NCBI GenBank assembly: GCA_017409645.1
Contig: JAFQSI010000176.1
Location: 1-7,652 of the forward strand
Length of the DNA stretch: 7,652 bases
DNA from: Oscillospiraceae bacterium
GTDB lineage: Bacteria; Bacillota; Clostridia; Oscillospirales; Oscillospiraceae
Reading direction: 5' to 3'
This document shows positions 5,939 to 7,652 of the stretch, in pieces. Numbering within the stretch: the first letter of the stretch is position 1; every line of letters starts with the position of its first letter. The position numbers and the translations under genes were made by a program. The notes beneath the pieces are model-generated. The model ran no database searches and was not told the origin of the DNA. It worked only from the letters and a program-made list of their open reading frames with translations.

Positions 5939-5943
5939 GGCTT

Positions 5944-6543
5944 TTATACCTCGCAAAACTTCTTCAAAATCGTGAGTCCCACATTGCCGCTCTTTTCCGG
6001 ATGGAACTGGCAGCCGAAGATGTTGCCCTGCTCCACGGCGGCGGTGATGGGGATGCCGTAGTCGGTGACGGCGGCCAGGGATGCTTCGCAGTTCTGTGCG
6101 TAGAAGGAGTGGACGAAGTAAACATAGCTTCCGTCCTCCAAAAGCCTGGCGGGCTTCGTCAGAGAAAGGGCGTTCCAGCCCATGTGGGGGATCTTCAGGT
6201 CGGCGGGCAGCTTTCCGGCCATGCCCACCACCTGGCCCTTCAAAAGGCCCAGGCCCTCATGCTCCCCGTACTCATAGCTCTTTTCAAAGAGCAGCTGCAT
6301 GCCCAGACAGATGCCCAGCAGCGGCTTTCCCGCTGCGGCCTGTTCCTTCACAAAGGCATCCAGCCCGGACTTGCGGAGCTTTTCGGCCGCGTCGCCGAAG
6401 GCGCCCACGCCGGGCAGGACCAGCCGGTCCGCCCTGGCCAGCTCCGCCGGGTCGCCGGAGACGAAGGCCTCCGCGCCGATGGCGGCGAAGGAGGAGCGCA
6501 GGGAAAAGAGGTTTCCTACGCCGTAATCGATGATGCCGATCAT
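5944..6543 (-). CDS. hisH: Imidazole glycerol phosphate synthase, glutaminase subunit HisH
   Basis: A 199-residue class I glutamine amidotransferase. It releases ammonia from glutamine and feeds it to HisF. The start MIGIIDYGVGNLFSL is the family N-terminus and fixes the ATG at 6541-6543; in-frame codons further upstream lie inside hisB. The triad is complete: Cys79 in LLGICLGMQLLF, and His181 and Glu183 in GCQFHPEKSG. The oxyanion strand region PGVGAFGDA (44-52) and PHMGWN (119-124) are present. The ATG shares one base with the hisB stop (TAATG). The ribosome binding site is only a G-run (about 8 nt upstream), consistent with coupling to hisB. The C-terminus is full length, so the downstream element did not truncate it. 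Confidence 0.97.
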   Translation of the reverse strand: MIGIIDYGVGNLFSLRSSFAAIGAEAFVSGDPAELARADRLVLPGVGAFGDAAEKLRKSGLDAFVKEQAAAGKPLLGICLGMQLLFEKSYEYGEHEGLGLLKGQVVGMAGKLPADLKIPHMGWNALSLTKPARLLEDGSYVYFVHSFYAQNCEASLAAVTDYGIPITAAVEQGNIFGCQFHPEKSGNVGLTILKKFCEV

Positions 6544-7124
6544 TACAATACCCCCTTGGTGGATGGGATCTCGTCGGTGCCGTCGGAAGCCACGGCGATC
6601 CGCAGGCTCCGGGCCACGCTCTTGAAGCAGCCCTCCACGATGTGGTGGGCATTTTTTCCCGCCAGCTGGCGGATGTGCAGGCTCATGGGGCACTGGCGCA
6701 CGAAGGCCAGCCAGAACTCCTCCACCAGCTCCGTGTCAAAGGTGCCGATCTTCCCGGTGGGGATCTCCAGCCCATAGCCGAGGTAGCTTCTGCCGGAGAT
6801 GTCCACGGCGGTCTGGATCAGGGCCTCGTCCATGGGCAGGAGAAAGGAGCCGTAGCGGGTGATGCCCCGCTTCTCCCCCAGGGCGGTCTGGAAGGCCTGA
6901 CCCAGGCAGATGCCGATGTCCTCAGCACTGTGGTGGTCGTCCACCCAGGTATCGCCCTTGCAGGTGATCTCCAGATCGAATTTGCCGTGGGCGGCGAAGA
7001 GGGTCAGCATGTGATCCAGAAAGCCAACGCCGGTCTTGATGGTGCTTTTGCCCGTGCCGTCCAGGTTCAAGGTTAACATAATATCTGTTTCCGCAGTCCT
7101 GCGGGTGATCTGCGCGGTTCTCAT
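6543..7124 (-). CDS. hisB: Imidazoleglycerol-phosphate dehydratase HisB
   Basis: A 193-residue monofunctional dehydratase that makes imidazole acetol phosphate, the substrate of HisC; it lacks the phosphatase domain found in the enterobacterial HisB fusion. Metal-binding motifs are intact: LDHM (His38), DDHHSAED (His64, His65) and NAHHIVEGCFK (His160, His161), along with DISGRSYL (108-115). Two ATGs lie 6 nt apart. GGAGG (7132-7136) is only 1 nt from the upstream ATG (7128-7130) but 7 nt from the one at 7122-7124, so the latter is chosen; it overlaps the hisC stop by 4 nt. A separate histidinol-phosphate phosphatase is therefore needed and is not in this window. Confidence 0.97.
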   Translation of the reverse strand: MRTAQITRRTAETDIMLTLNLDGTGKSTIKTGVGFLDHMLTLFAAHGKFDLEITCKGDTWVDDHHSAEDIGICLGQAFQTALGEKRGITRYGSFLLPMDEALIQTAVDISGRSYLGYGLEIPTGKIGTFDTELVEEFWLAFVRQCPMSLHIRQLAGKNAHHIVEGCFKSVARSLRIAVASDGTDEIPSTKGVL

Positions 7125-7652
7125 ACACATTCCTCCAAAATGGCGCCGATGGCGGCGATGCAGACCGCCATCTGCTCGTCGGTACCGATGGTGACGCGGA
7201 TGTAGTCGGAAATCCTGGGATTGCTGAAGTGGCGCACCAGGATGCCCCGGTCCTTGAGCCTTTTGTACAGGTCCCCGCCGCCGATCTTGTCGGTTTTCAC
7301 GAACAGGAAATTGGTCTGGCTGGGGATGACGGTGAAGCCCAGGTCCCGGAGCTTCCGCGCCGTAGCCTCCCGGGTCCGGATGATGGCGGCGCATTTTTCC
7401 TGATAGTAGCTCTCCGCATCCACGGTGGCCTGGCCCAGCAGCAGGGTCATGCGGTTGACGTTGTAGGGATTGGTGGCGTACTTGATCTTCTCCAGATCGG
7501 CGATCAGGGCCGCGGGACCCAGGGCGTAGCCCAGCCGGGCACCGGCCATGGACCGGGACTTGGAGAAGGTCCGGACCACGATCAGGTTGTCATACTCTGC
7601 CATCAGGGGGTAGGCGCTCTCGCCGCCGAAGTCCACATAGGCTTCATCAATG
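7121..7652 (-). CDS. hisC: Histidinol-phosphate aminotransferase HisC (partial, 5' end outside)
   Basis: The C-terminal half, about 177 codons, of a class I/II PLP-dependent aminotransferase. The frame is open to the right edge and reads IDEAYVDFGGES at the border, the conserved DEAY(V/I)DF segment whose Asp and Tyr contact PLP. The PLP lysine is in TFSKSRSMAGARLGYALG, and the substrate-carboxylate arginine is in SNPRISDYIRVTIGT near the C-terminus. It transfers the amino group from glutamate to imidazole acetol phosphate. The first codon lies outside the window, so the GTG at 7634-7636 is internal and not a start. It is translationally coupled to hisB through an ATGA overlap. HisC-type enzymes sometimes also serve aromatic amino acids; the his context makes histidine the main role. 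Confidence 0.96.
   Translation of the reverse strand, partial: IDEAYVDFGGESAYPLMAEYDNLIVVRTFSKSRSMAGARLGYALGPAALIADLEKIKYATNPYNVNRMTLLLGQATVDAESYYQEKCAAIIRTREATARKLRDLGFTVIPSQTNFLFVKTDKIGGGDLYKRLKDRGILVRHFSNPRISDYIRVTIGTDEQMAVCIAAIGAILEECV

Noticed and set aside
5830..6777. A 315-codon open frame on the plus strand over the repeat element, hisH and part of hisB
   Set aside because: It runs antisense to well-supported his genes, has no recognisable motif and no ribosome binding site.
7634..7636. GTG as the hisC start
   Set aside because: The frame is open past it to the window edge and encodes the conserved IDEAYVDF segment, which is internal in HisC.

Overview
The window looks like a piece of a GC-rich Firmicutes genome, most likely a Clostridia member of the Oscillospirales type. 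This is inferred from the GC-rich codon use, the AAGGAG-type ribosome binding sites, the tightly overlapped his gene order, and a carrier protein/MBOAT/SGNH cluster that resembles the Gram-positive dlt system. No tRNA, rRNA, CRISPR array or transposase gene is visible.

Left half (plus strand, about 1-3558): a short leader with a hairpin is followed by four closely packed genes. They encode a small DltC-like acyl carrier protein, an MBOAT membrane O-acyltransferase, a membrane-anchored SGNH/DltD-like protein, and a lipoprotein with a BamE-like region. A strong intrinsic terminator ends the unit. Together they look like an envelope acylation machine: the carrier presents an activated acyl or aminoacyl group, the MBOAT passes it across the membrane, the SGNH protein acts on the outer face, and the lipoprotein is probably an accessory. 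No carrier-charging (DltA-like) ligase lies in the window; if there is one it would most simply sit to the left.

Right half (minus strand, 7652 down to 3557): a histidine biosynthesis operon in the order hisC (cut by the window edge), hisB, hisH, hisA, hisF, hisIE. The junctions overlap by 1-4 nt or are separated by 1 nt, except hisH-hisA, where 284 non-coding bases intervene. HisB makes imidazole acetol phosphate. HisH and HisF form the glutamine amidotransferase/cyclase. HisA isomerises ProFAR. HisIE carries out the pyrophosphohydrolase and cyclohydrolase steps. HisC is the aminotransferase. hisG and hisD are not in the window and would be expected beyond the right edge.

The two operons converge, and the T-run of the plus-strand terminator overlaps the hisIE stop codon.

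The least ordinary piece is the hisH-hisA gap. It holds a 197-bp element bounded by 17-bp inverted ends matching at 16 of 17 positions. Inside are a perfect 20-bp palindrome, an interleaved pair of inverted repeats that could form a pseudoknot, and a nested stem. It has the form of a MITE or structured intergenic repeat lodged in an otherwise gapless operon, preceded by a weak terminator-like hairpin just after hisH. Other points of interest are a cysteine where the SGNH nucleophile serine should be, and a leader whose hairpin duplicates the Shine-Dalgarno sequence of the carrier gene.
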